The notes beneath the pieces are model-generated. The model searched no databases. It was not told the origin of the DNA and saw only the letters and a program-made list of their open reading frames with translations. From the IMG/VR virus record IMGVR_UViG_3300021962_000187, positions 1 to 46,362 of that record: a stretch of DNA of 46,362 nt. One strand, written 5' to 3'. The translations under genes and the position numbers were made by a program. The stretch comes from a virus. Of this stretch, positions 7,140 through 14,107 are shown piece by piece. Numbering within the stretch: position 1 is the first letter of the stretch; every line of letters starts with the position of its first letter.

Positions 7140-8152
7140 AGATTCTGATATATTTTTAATAGGAGTTTGGGATCGTAAAACTCACTTTCGATAGCAGTAA
7201 TCTGATCTGTCACAATCTGATCTACACTTTCAAACTTGATCTCACCTGGTGCCATGTCAGTGTCTACTGCTGAGTTCTTGTTGGGTATCAAGGCCATTTC
7301 TCTTAGATTATAATCGCGCATAAAAGTTTCTTTGATGAAGTTGGCTTCTTCGTAACTGATCTCAATATCTAGCTGGACTCGTACATGCATACCGGGCATT
7401 AATAAATCTTTAGCATTGTCAATTATTTGACTCAACCCGTACACTCTGTAGCGAGGTTGCGCAGGCCAAGCATGATACTCGGGCTCAGCACCCCAATCCA
7501 ATATCATCATGCCACGTGCATCATCACCGGCATCGGCAAAGTTATGCGGAAAGCAGTTGCCAATGTAGTTGATATTGCGTTTCTGCTGTCGTAAATGAAA
7601 GTGCCCGCTAAACACTCGATCAAAGTTGCCAAAATTATCAACTCGGAGTTCGCCATGGTCGGGCATTTCCACCATGGCATTCATTTTGAAATGTGGCAAC
7701 TCAAAGTGTCCAAACATGTACTTGGCACTCAACTTAGAAATGCGTTTATAATCGTCGCCTACTAACCAAGGAGCAATGATCACATCGCCGGATTGGAACC
7801 AGTCATTGCAAATATGCATGTTGGGCAAGTGCGAAGCCCACTCGACTCCGTGAATGTCGCGTCGATCTCTGTAGTAGAGATCGTGGTTGCCAGGAATAAA
7901 GTAAAACTGATCAAATGCAGCTGACAGCTTTTCTAAAGCACGTAAACTAAACTGAAGTGTTTGTAGATTGATACTGGCACGATGATTGTGCCAGTCACCC
8001 AGAAACATTCCAGTTTCGCAGCCGTTTTGTCGAGCAGTGGCAATGAACCAATCCACAAAAGCTTCGCAGTCGCGATTGTGCACCAGGCTGTTGCTTTTGA
8101 GTCCCCAGTGTATGTCGGTACAGACTGCTGCCTTTTTGAACAAATTACTCAT
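7136..8152 (-). CDS. 47: Recombination endonuclease subunit gp47 (Mre11/SbcD-like phosphoesterase)
   Basis: A metallophosphoesterase of 338 residues, essentially the length of T4 gp47 (about 340). The metal-binding motifs are all present in order: D13-x-H15 (TDIHWG), G52-D53-x2-N56-H57, G88-N89-H90-D91, H149 in the FGHFE segment, and G183-H184-F185-H186. With gp46 it forms the phage Mre11-Rad50-type nuclease that trims double-strand ends and drives recombination-dependent replication. A good ribosome site (AAGGAAGC) lies just upstream of the ATG. The stop overlaps the next ATG by four bases. It follows gp55 after a 65-base gap. Confidence 0.95.
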   Translation of the reverse strand: MSNLFKKAAVCTDIHWGLKSNSLVHNRDCEAFVDWFIATARQNGCETGMFLGDWHNHRASINLQTLQFSLRALEKLSAAFDQFYFIPGNHDLYYRDRRDIHGVEWASHLPNMHICNDWFQSGDVIIAPWLVGDDYKRISKLSAKYMFGHFELPHFKMNAMVEMPDHGELRVDNFGNFDRVFSGHFHLRQQKRNINYIGNCFPHNFADAGDDARGMMILDWGAEPEYHAWPAQPRYRVYGLSQIIDNAKDLLMPGMHVRVQLDIEISYEEANFIKETFMRDYNLREMALIPNKNSAVDTDMAPGEIKFESVDQIVTDQITAIESEFYDPKLLLKIYQNL

Positions 8153-8178
8153 AGCTTCCTTATTGTTAGATCACAAGA

Positions 8179-8192
8179 ATACTTACAAGTAT
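8179..8192. repeat. Short palindrome between gp55 and gp47
   Basis: ATACTT (8179-8184) and AAGTAT (8187-8192) are perfect inverted repeats around AC, in the 65-base gap upstream of gp47. It could be a regulator or RNA-structure site; nothing further is visible. Confidence 0.35.
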
Positions 8193-8217
8193 ACAAGACT
8201 ATTTGAGCAAAGTCAAA

Positions 8218-9165
8218 CTATTCGGCTTCTTCTGACAAGTTGTATGTGCTGGGATCGATCATGGTGACCTCTCCTGGCCTGTGCGAAGCCTTGTTTGAGT
8301 TTTGGCGAGTCCAGCTAGGATTGAGTCCGTTCATTTCTAAGATATCATCGCGAATGTTCTGCATCTTTTTCTCAATGTTTAAGATTCGGGTAAAACTGTT
8401 GGTAATGGCTGCGGTGTAATAGGCAAATGGGTTTTGACTTTTGGATTCATCAAACTGTAAACCAATCTGGCTCAGCTGTAGCAGGGCTTGCCCGCGCATT
8501 TCTTCGTTGTAAGTGTAGCCACGCCAGTTTGAGCGGGTAGCGTATCGTTCGCACAGCTTTAAGAACATGCGAGCCAACTCGGGAGTCATTGTTCCGTGTC
8601 CGCGAGAATATTCGCCGTTTAACAAATCTCCTTTCCAGTGACTCTTGCCCACCAGGTACGGGTCTTTGTCTTCGGTTATACGATAGTGATAAAATGGAGG
8701 AAAGTTAACTCGAACGTGAGTGGGATCCAGTACAATTTCGTCTACTATGTCCGCTAAGGGATCTTCTGTAGGTTCTTCCAGATCCAAAATATCCTGTAGT
8801 TTTTTCTTTTTGCCGGTAACCTTGGGCACTTTTTTAGGTGCAATTGGTATGTGTTCCCAACAAGTAATTCTGAACACTAGATCAGTATTGGGAATTTTCT
8901 TTTCGTTATGCACTATTCCGGTCTCTCGTTTGAGACGATCGGCACGATTGCGTCTAGCTTCAGCAATGGTACGTTGGTTGATCTTGTCAACAGATGACAA
9001 AATAATATCATATTGATGATCAGTTTTGGGATTCAAGTATGTGCAATATGTGTTTTTACTTAGATGTATTTGTTTTAATAAATCCCTGTTGTTGAGGTAG
9101 TTTACTTTTGCTGGTGCTTTAATAGGCACTACCTTGGGGGTTGGGGGAGCGGTTGCTGACAACAT
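8218..9165 (-). CDS. 55: Late-transcription sigma factor gp55 with a large insertion
   Basis: gp55 replaces the host sigma factor and directs RNA polymerase to ATAAATA-type late promoters with the sliding clamp. The N-terminal YLNNRDLL (residues 23-30) matches the T4 gp55 start region (YVNNKELL). Residues 193-280 match its core: an ELARMFLKLCERYATR helix, NWRGYTYNEEMRGQ, then FDESKSQNPFAYYTAAITN and RILNIEKK, corresponding to T4 HNFDETKYKNPHAYITQA. T4 gp55 is 185 residues and this one is 315. The extra material is mainly a block of about 140-150 residues (roughly 41-190) placed between the two conserved parts, containing AEARRNRADRLKRETG and a lysine-rich segment. A clear AGGAG ribosome site precedes the ATG. 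Confidence 0.88.
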   Translation of the reverse strand: MLSATAPPTPKVVPIKAPAKVNYLNNRDLLKQIHLSKNTYCTYLNPKTDHQYDIILSSVDKINQRTIAEARRNRADRLKRETGIVHNEKKIPNTDLVFRITCWEHIPIAPKKVPKVTGKKKKLQDILDLEEPTEDPLADIVDEIVLDPTHVRVNFPPFYHYRITEDKDPYLVGKSHWKGDLLNGEYSRGHGTMTPELARMFLKLCERYATRSNWRGYTYNEEMRGQALLQLSQIGLQFDESKSQNPFAYYTAAITNSFTRILNIEKKMQNIRDDILEMNGLNPSWTRQNSNKASHRPGEVTMIDPSTYNLSEEAE

Positions 9166-9186
9166 GTATCTCCTAATAGATTACTT

Positions 9187-9192
9187 ATTATA
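9187..9192 (-). promoter_or_regulatory. Predicted -10 box of the gp55 operon promoter
   Basis: TATAAT on the minus strand (9192-9187) is 22 bases before the gp55 ATG. A TTGCTT element lies 16 bases upstream of it, supplied by the inverted repeat at 9197-9218. This is a host sigma70-type arrangement suited to early or middle expression. Confidence 0.5.
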
Positions 9193-9196
9193 ACAC

Positions 9197-9218
9197 AATG
9201 TTGCAAAAAAGCAACATT
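9197..9218. promoter_or_regulatory. Inverted repeat in the divergent control region (operator or hairpin)
   Basis: AATGTTGC (9197-9204) pairs perfectly with GCAACATT (9211-9218) around six A. It contains the TTGC of candidate -35 boxes on both strands. The plus strand continues TCTTTTTG, so it also resembles an intrinsic terminator, although no plus-strand gene lies just upstream. Confidence 0.5.
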
Positions 9219-9231
9219 CTTTTTGTATAAT
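9201..9231 (+). promoter_or_regulatory. Predicted sigma70-type promoter for the baseplate operon
   Basis: TTGCAA (9201-9206) and TATAAT (9226-9231) are separated by 19 bases on the plus strand. The first gene starts 44 bases further on, preceded by TAGGAT as ribosome site. A weaker late-type GTAAATA follows at 9252-9258. Spacing of 19 is longer than ideal. Confidence 0.45.
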
Positions 9232-9275
9232 GTTAGCCGTTTTCAATCACGGTAAATAACACATAGGATAAAAAA

Positions 9276-12200
9276 ATGGCCGATTTAACTCCAATACCGC
9301 AGGATAGTTCAACTGATCCACAAGTGCCCGGCAACTACCCTGGCACAGTGCAAAATCCCACGCAAGTGCCTGCACCTGTTAGCCCAGCATCTGATCCGGA
9401 AGTTCCACCACTGCCTAACGACGTAGATCCCAACTTTATTCCTAATCCGGCACCGGTTGACAACACTATCAATCCCGAAGTACCACAGCCTGAAGAAAAC
9501 TTCGCCATTAAGAAAAAATTTGATGCTGAACCAGTGGTACCTGTTACAAACCCAGAAGTTCCGCAACCACAAGATTTCGGTTCTGAACCTCCTACTGGAT
9601 TTCCACCCGCACAGGACTTTGGATCTGACCCACAAATAGGTTTACCGCCTGCACAGGACTTTGGCGAAGAAGCCAGAATATCAGATTTTCCACCTGCACA
9701 AGACTTTGGAGTTGATCCACAAGTTCCTGCTGCACAGGACTTTGGTTCTGATCCACGGATAATAGTACCCGATGCACAAGACTTTGGTGTTGATCCACAA
9801 GTGCCAGCAACACCTATTGTACAAAACTACTTTACTGATGCAAACCCGGTTGTTCCTGCCAGCGACACCGGGTTTGACGATTTTTATGGCGAACAAACCT
9901 ATACAGTTAATTACACAGGAACTGCTGACGTTAGACCTGTTTTCCCCGCAGCTAATCCACAGGTACCTAATATATTTTCAAGTATATCTGCACTGTTGTC
10001 TAACCTGTTTGGCATTACACCAACACCTGTGGCACCTGCTGCAAATCCGCAGGTTGCTCAGGCTTTTCCTGTGCCGGCCCCGACTGTGTTTAAACCAACA
10101 CCTATACCGCCTGCGGCAAATCCACAAGTGGTACAACAACCGACTATAGTGCAAAACTACTTTACTGATAGAACTCCTGCAGTAGTAGTACCAGCAGCAA
10201 ATCCACAAGTTCCACTGGCACAAGATTTTGGCTCTGAACCACCCATAGTGGTCCCAACAGCGCAGGATTATGGATCTGATCCACAGATAGGAGTACCTCC
10301 TGCACAAGACTTTGGTTCTGAACCTCCCACGGTAATTCCTCCTGCACAAGATTATGGTTCTGATCCACAGATAGGAGTACCTCCGCCACAAGACTTTGGT
10401 TCTGAACCTCCCACGGTAATTCCTCCTGCACAAGATTATGGTTCTGATCCACAGATAGGTTTACCTCCGCCACAAGACTTTGGTGGAAGAAAAAAAGCTG
10501 ATCCGGATATCGTTGATTCGCCGTCAGAACCAGCTGTACAATCACAGGCTCAAACTCGTATTGAAGGACCAGTCAATCAGGTAGTATTACAACAGTCAAA
10601 TCCTGCTGCGGCTGCCAATTATAATAAAGATTTTTTAGATGCAAAAAATGAGATTGTAACATCTCAAATCAGAGAACTTGAAGCAACCCAAGGTTCTCCT
10701 GCAACCGAAAGACAAATTGCTGGCATTGATGCGTATGCAGATGCACCAGCACGATTCATTGTAAACAACAAATATAAAGATCAAATTGAAGCAGCTGATG
10801 CAGCACAGTCAGTACCAGCCAACACTCCACCGCCGACTATTGTGCCAGCTGATGTAAATGTTCCAGCTCTGCCCAATGATGCGGATCCAAACTTTATTTC
10901 AAATCCAGGTCCGGTTGACAATACCATTGATCCTGAGGTTCCTAGTTCGGCCAATGTCAGAGTAGAAAATGTCAATCAATCTGCGCTGGCACAAAAAGAT
11001 CCTGCGCTGTACCAACAGTGGCAAGAGACTTTTACTGCTCGAGCAGAAAGAGACGCAGCCAACGAAATCAAAGTGGTAGAAGCAGAACTTGGCCGACCTG
11101 TTAGTGCAGAGGAAAGAGCAACAATTGAGTCTGTCGCAGCTTTCCGAGCAAGAAGCGACACCAATGCCATATACAAGGACGAACTGCAGGCAGCAAATGT
11201 TGCCACTGTAGTACCTGCTGATACTCCGCCGCCAACAACCAATCCTGCTACCGTCACAAACAATCCTCAAGTGGTTGTACCCCAAACTAAAATTGTGGCA
11301 GTGTCAACTGAAACATTATTACAAAACGATCCAGAAACAGCACAAGAATACACTGCCTTCAAGGCTGAAACTGCTGCACAGCTTACTGAACAACGCATAG
11401 CCGAAAGAGAAGCTGTAGAAGGCGGTCCAATATCAGTCAGTGAGCAAGTGCAAATTGCTGCTCGATCTGAAATAGATGCCACAGCCGATGCCAATTTTAG
11501 ATACCAAGATCAAATTCAAGCAGCAGGAGCTGGCACCACAGTACCGGCTGATACACCACCTCCGGCACCAGCACCAGTTGCTGTCACAAACAACCCGCAA
11601 GTGGTTGTTCCTCCAACTAGAGTTGTGGCAGTGTCCACTGAAACCCTGTTGCAAAATGATCCAGTTACTGCGCAAGAATATACTGCTTTCAAGACAGAGA
11701 CAGCACAAGAGCTTACCGCACAACGCATTGCCGAACGTGAAGCAGTAGAAGGCGGCCCAATATCGGTCAGTGAACAAGTGCAAATTGCTGCCAGGGCCGA
11801 AATAGATGCCACAGCCGATGCTAACTTTAGATATCAAGATCAAATTCAAGCAGCAGATGCAGGTACTACTGTACCAGCTGACACACCACCGCCTACTGTT
11901 ACAGCACCGCCGGTTGATTCTGCCACTAACCAACAGGTACCAGCTGCTACTGGTAAAATTGAAAATTTCAGTTTCAGTACATTGGCAATTGAAGACCCAG
12001 AAACTGCAAAAGCCTTGATCACTGATCAACGAGCAATACAGCAAGACTTGGCCAATCAACAGGTGGCTGAATATCGTGCAGTTACAGGTACAGCGCCTGG
12101 CACACCAATCCCGGACGAAGAACTTGCTCGAATAACAACGGAATCTGACTTAGCGGCCAAAGCACAAGTACAAACACAATATCAAGATCAAATTGTAGCA

Positions 12201-13805
12201 GCTGGCGCTGGTACACTAATTCCAACTGATACACCGCCACCAAGCGTAGTTCCACCCGCACAGGACTTCGGAGTTGATCCACAAGTTCCAGCAGCGCAAG
12301 ACTTTGGTCAAGAACCTCCAATAGTAGTTCCAGAAGCACAGGACTTTGGAGTTGATCCACAAGTTCCAGCAGCACAAGATTTTGGTGTTGACACGCCAAC
12401 TGTTGCTCCAGCTCCACCGTCGCCTAGCCCGTATGAAATATTTTTAGCTCAAGAGGCAGCCGCAACAGATGCAGCACAAGCAGAAGCCACGGCCAGATTT
12501 AACTCGCAGTTTGATGTTGTTACAGAAGATCCGCAAGTTCCTCTAGCACAAGATTTTGGTCAAGAACCACCCATAGAAGTTCCGGATGCACAGGACTTTG
12601 GTGTTGATCCACAAGCCCAGGACTTCGGCACTGATGCTGATTTTAATATAGGTGAATTCCAGTCAGAGCCAGTGGACATACCCACTATTGACACAGGCTA
12701 CGATGACTTTTATGGCAACGAAGAAGACGTGGGCGAGTTCCAAGCTGAGCCCAGCGATGTAGATTCTGGTGATACAGGTTTTAGCGATTTCAGCGACACC
12801 GGTGGTGGCGATGGCGGTGATTTCTTTGGTGGACTGTTTGGCGGTGTTAAACGCAGCGCCGGTGCAGTTAGTGGCGGCTCTGATCCGTTTGCTGGCATCC
12901 TTGATGGGTTAGGCAGTTCAATCCCGCTTGTAAATCCCAAAACAACACTGTCTCCGCAGCAGTTGGCAGCCAACAGACAAAAAGCAGCCAAGGCCTTGGC
13001 CAAGCAACAAAACATTATTAACCAGCAACAGAAACAGGTCAACGACGGTGACTGGCGTGTGAGGTTGCGTCTAGCCGGCAGTGCCGACTATCTTTACAAT
13101 GCGCCAAATCCTGGAATTCTAGCACCTTTAAGCAAGTCCGGCTCCGATGGAGTAATATTTCCCTATACTCCAGCAATCACCACTGCTTACCAGGCCAAGT
13201 ACAATGCCTACGAATTGACACACAGCAACTACAAAGGATATTTCTATCAAGGTTCCAGCGTAGGCGACATCAGCATCAATGCTACCTTTACAGCGCAAGA
13301 TACCCAGGAAGCCAACTACTTGCTGGCAGTGATACATTTTTTCCGTTCAGTGACCAAGATGTTTTACGGCCAGGATGATTCTGCACATCGCGGAGCCCCA
13401 CCACCTCTGGTATTCTTACAAGGCCTGGGCGAATATCAGTTCAACCGGCATCCTTGCGTGGTCACTAACTTTAATTACACCTTGCCTGCAGATGTGGACT
13501 ACATACGAGCACTGAGTCCCAACAACGACGGTACCAATCTAAGCAACCGCAGAAGTTTACAGTCAGGAGTAACACCTTTTATAAATCCGTCAGTCAGCAG
13601 ATTACAAAACGCAGGACTGCCACAAGGTGGTTTATATACCCCTCCTGCACCGCCTAGTTTGGGAACCAATAGCCCTACCTACGTACCAACCAAAATGGAT
13701 ATACAAATAACACTACTGGCAATACAAACACGCAGTCAAGTCAGCAAACAATTTAGTCTTAAAGAATTTGCTAATGGTAACCTGGTCAAAGGAGGCTTCT
13801 GGTAA
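9276..13805 (+). CDS. gp48-like baseplate/tail-tube cap protein with giant repeat N-terminus
   Basis: This 1509-residue protein has two unlike halves. Residues 1255-1509 (from NDGDWRVRLRLAGSADYLYN, through FPYTPAITTAYQAKYNAYEL, HFFRSVTKMFYG, PPPLVFLQGLGEYQFN and LPADVDYI) match the family that in marine T4-like phages precedes gp53 and is generally called the tail-tube cap gp48; I am moderately sure of that name. Residues 1-1254 are low-complexity. About 20 copies of QD[FY]G appear in Pro-rich units such as PPAQDFGSDPQIG, with repeated ANPQV and DTG[FY]DDFYG motifs. Between them lie five roughly 90-110-residue Ala/Glu/Gln-rich repeats that end in Y-x-D-[QE]-[IL] and [VI]P[AT][DN]TPPP. The gene opens the plus-strand structural operon and its stop shares a base with the gp53 start. 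Confidence 0.75.
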   Translation: MADLTPIPQDSSTDPQVPGNYPGTVQNPTQVPAPVSPASDPEVPPLPNDVDPNFIPNPAPVDNTINPEVPQPEENFAIKKKFDAEPVVPVTNPEVPQPQDFGSEPPTGFPPAQDFGSDPQIGLPPAQDFGEEARISDFPPAQDFGVDPQVPAAQDFGSDPRIIVPDAQDFGVDPQVPATPIVQNYFTDANPVVPASDTGFDDFYGEQTYTVNYTGTADVRPVFPAANPQVPNIFSSISALLSNLFGITPTPVAPAANPQVAQAFPVPAPTVFKPTPIPPAANPQVVQQPTIVQNYFTDRTPAVVVPAANPQVPLAQDFGSEPPIVVPTAQDYGSDPQIGVPPAQDFGSEPPTVIPPAQDYGSDPQIGVPPPQDFGSEPPTVIPPAQDYGSDPQIGLPPPQDFGGRKKADPDIVDSPSEPAVQSQAQTRIEGPVNQVVLQQSNPAAAANYNKDFLDAKNEIVTSQIRELEATQGSPATERQIAGIDAYADAPARFIVNNKYKDQIEAADAAQSVPANTPPPTIVPADVNVPALPNDADPNFISNPGPVDNTIDPEVPSSANVRVENVNQSALAQKDPALYQQWQETFTARAERDAANEIKVVEAELGRPVSAEERATIESVAAFRARSDTNAIYKDELQAANVATVVPADTPPPTTNPATVTNNPQVVVPQTKIVAVSTETLLQNDPETAQEYTAFKAETAAQLTEQRIAEREAVEGGPISVSEQVQIAARSEIDATADANFRYQDQIQAAGAGTTVPADTPPPAPAPVAVTNNPQVVVPPTRVVAVSTETLLQNDPVTAQEYTAFKTETAQELTAQRIAEREAVEGGPISVSEQVQIAARAEIDATADANFRYQDQIQAADAGTTVPADTPPPTVTAPPVDSATNQQVPAATGKIENFSFSTLAIEDPETAKALITDQRAIQQDLANQQVAEYRAVTGTAPGTPIPDEELARITTESDLAAKAQVQTQYQDQIVAAGAGTLIPTDTPPPSVVPPAQDFGVDPQVPAAQDFGQEPPIVVPEAQDFGVDPQVPAAQDFGVDTPTVAPAPPSPSPYEIFLAQEAAATDAAQAEATARFNSQFDVVTEDPQVPLAQDFGQEPPIEVPDAQDFGVDPQAQDFGTDADFNIGEFQSEPVDIPTIDTGYDDFYGNEEDVGEFQAEPSDVDSGDTGFSDFSDTGGGDGGDFFGGLFGGVKRSAGAVSGGSDPFAGILDGLGSSIPLVNPKTTLSPQQLAANRQKAAKALAKQQNIINQQQKQVNDGDWRVRLRLAGSADYLYNAPNPGILAPLSKSGSDGVIFPYTPAITTAYQAKYNAYELTHSNYKGYFYQGSSVGDISINATFTAQDTQEANYLLAVIHFFRSVTKMFYGQDDSAHRGAPPPLVFLQGLGEYQFNRHPCVVTNFNYTLPADVDYIRALSPNNDGTNLSNRRSLQSGVTPFINPSVSRLQNAGLPQGGLYTPPAPPSLGTNSPTYVPTKMDIQITLLAIQTRSQVSKQFSLKEFANGNLVKGGFW
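10221..10490 (+). repeat. 84-bp tandem DNA repeat inside the gp48-like gene
   Basis: Units begin at 10221, 10305 and 10389, with a partial fourth at 10473. The second and third units look essentially identical by eye and the first is diverged. Each encodes 28 residues containing one QDFG and one QDYG motif. The period is a multiple of three, so copy changes would keep the frame. Confidence 0.85.
11253..11912 (+). repeat. 330-bp tandem duplication inside the gp48-like gene
   Basis: The block starting GTCACAAACAA at 11253 recurs at 11583, a 330-base period encoding 110 residues. The translated copies are nearly identical over EREAVEGGPISVSEQVQIAA and the following DATADANFRYQDQIQAA. More diverged copies flank it on both sides (about 10560-10850, 10950-11240 and 11930-12240). 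Confidence 0.8.
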
Positions 13806-14104
13806 TGGCCGTTTACAGTTCAACTAGTCCCTACTACGACACCAACTATACGCAATTTTATCTTGACAACATGGTCAATCGACCTATATCAAGAGAACCT
13901 GACGATTATCTTTTTGTAGTCAATCAAACTTATCAGTTCAGACCTGATCTCTTGGCATTTGACTTGTATAATGATTCGCGCTTGTGGTGGGTGTTTTATC
14001 AACGCAACCCTAATACCCTGACTGCACCACCATGGGATTTCTTAGTGGGTGTCGAAATCTATGTACCAAAAATAACAACACTACGCAATGTGTTAGGATT
14101 CTAA
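13805..14104 (+). CDS. 53: Baseplate wedge protein gp53 (LysM-like)
   Basis: A short gp53 of 99 residues (T4 gp53 is about 196). The core YLFVVNQTYQFRPDLLAFDL, then DSRLWWVFYQRNPNTL, PPWDFLVG and the final I-Y-V-P is the LysM-like domain typical of gp53 in T4-like phages, where the protein joins wedge sectors around the hub. The N-terminal part of T4 gp53 is largely missing. The start codon overlaps the upstream stop by one base (TAATG) and the next gene begins three bases after its stop, so it is tightly coupled to the gp48-like and hub genes. Confidence 0.88.
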   Translation: MAVYSSTSPYYDTNYTQFYLDNMVNRPISREPDDYLFVVNQTYQFRPDLLAFDLYNDSRLWWVFYQRNPNTLTAPPWDFLVGVEIYVPKITTLRNVLGF

Positions 14105-14107
14105 TCA

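Noticed and set aside
9197-9225. Inverted repeat plus T-run as an intrinsic terminator
   Set aside because: No plus-strand transcript enters from upstream, since the neighbouring gp55 is transcribed away; an operator or promoter role fits better.
10221-10490. Regularly spaced repeats as a possible CRISPR array
   Set aside because: The repeats are contiguous and coding, with no unique spacers between them.
9309-12417. Many minus-strand and shifted-frame ORFs over the gp48-like gene (for example 9978-10433, 11433-12059)
   Set aside because: They reflect the repetitive DNA of the true frame; their composition is odd and repeats mirror the AQDFG units.
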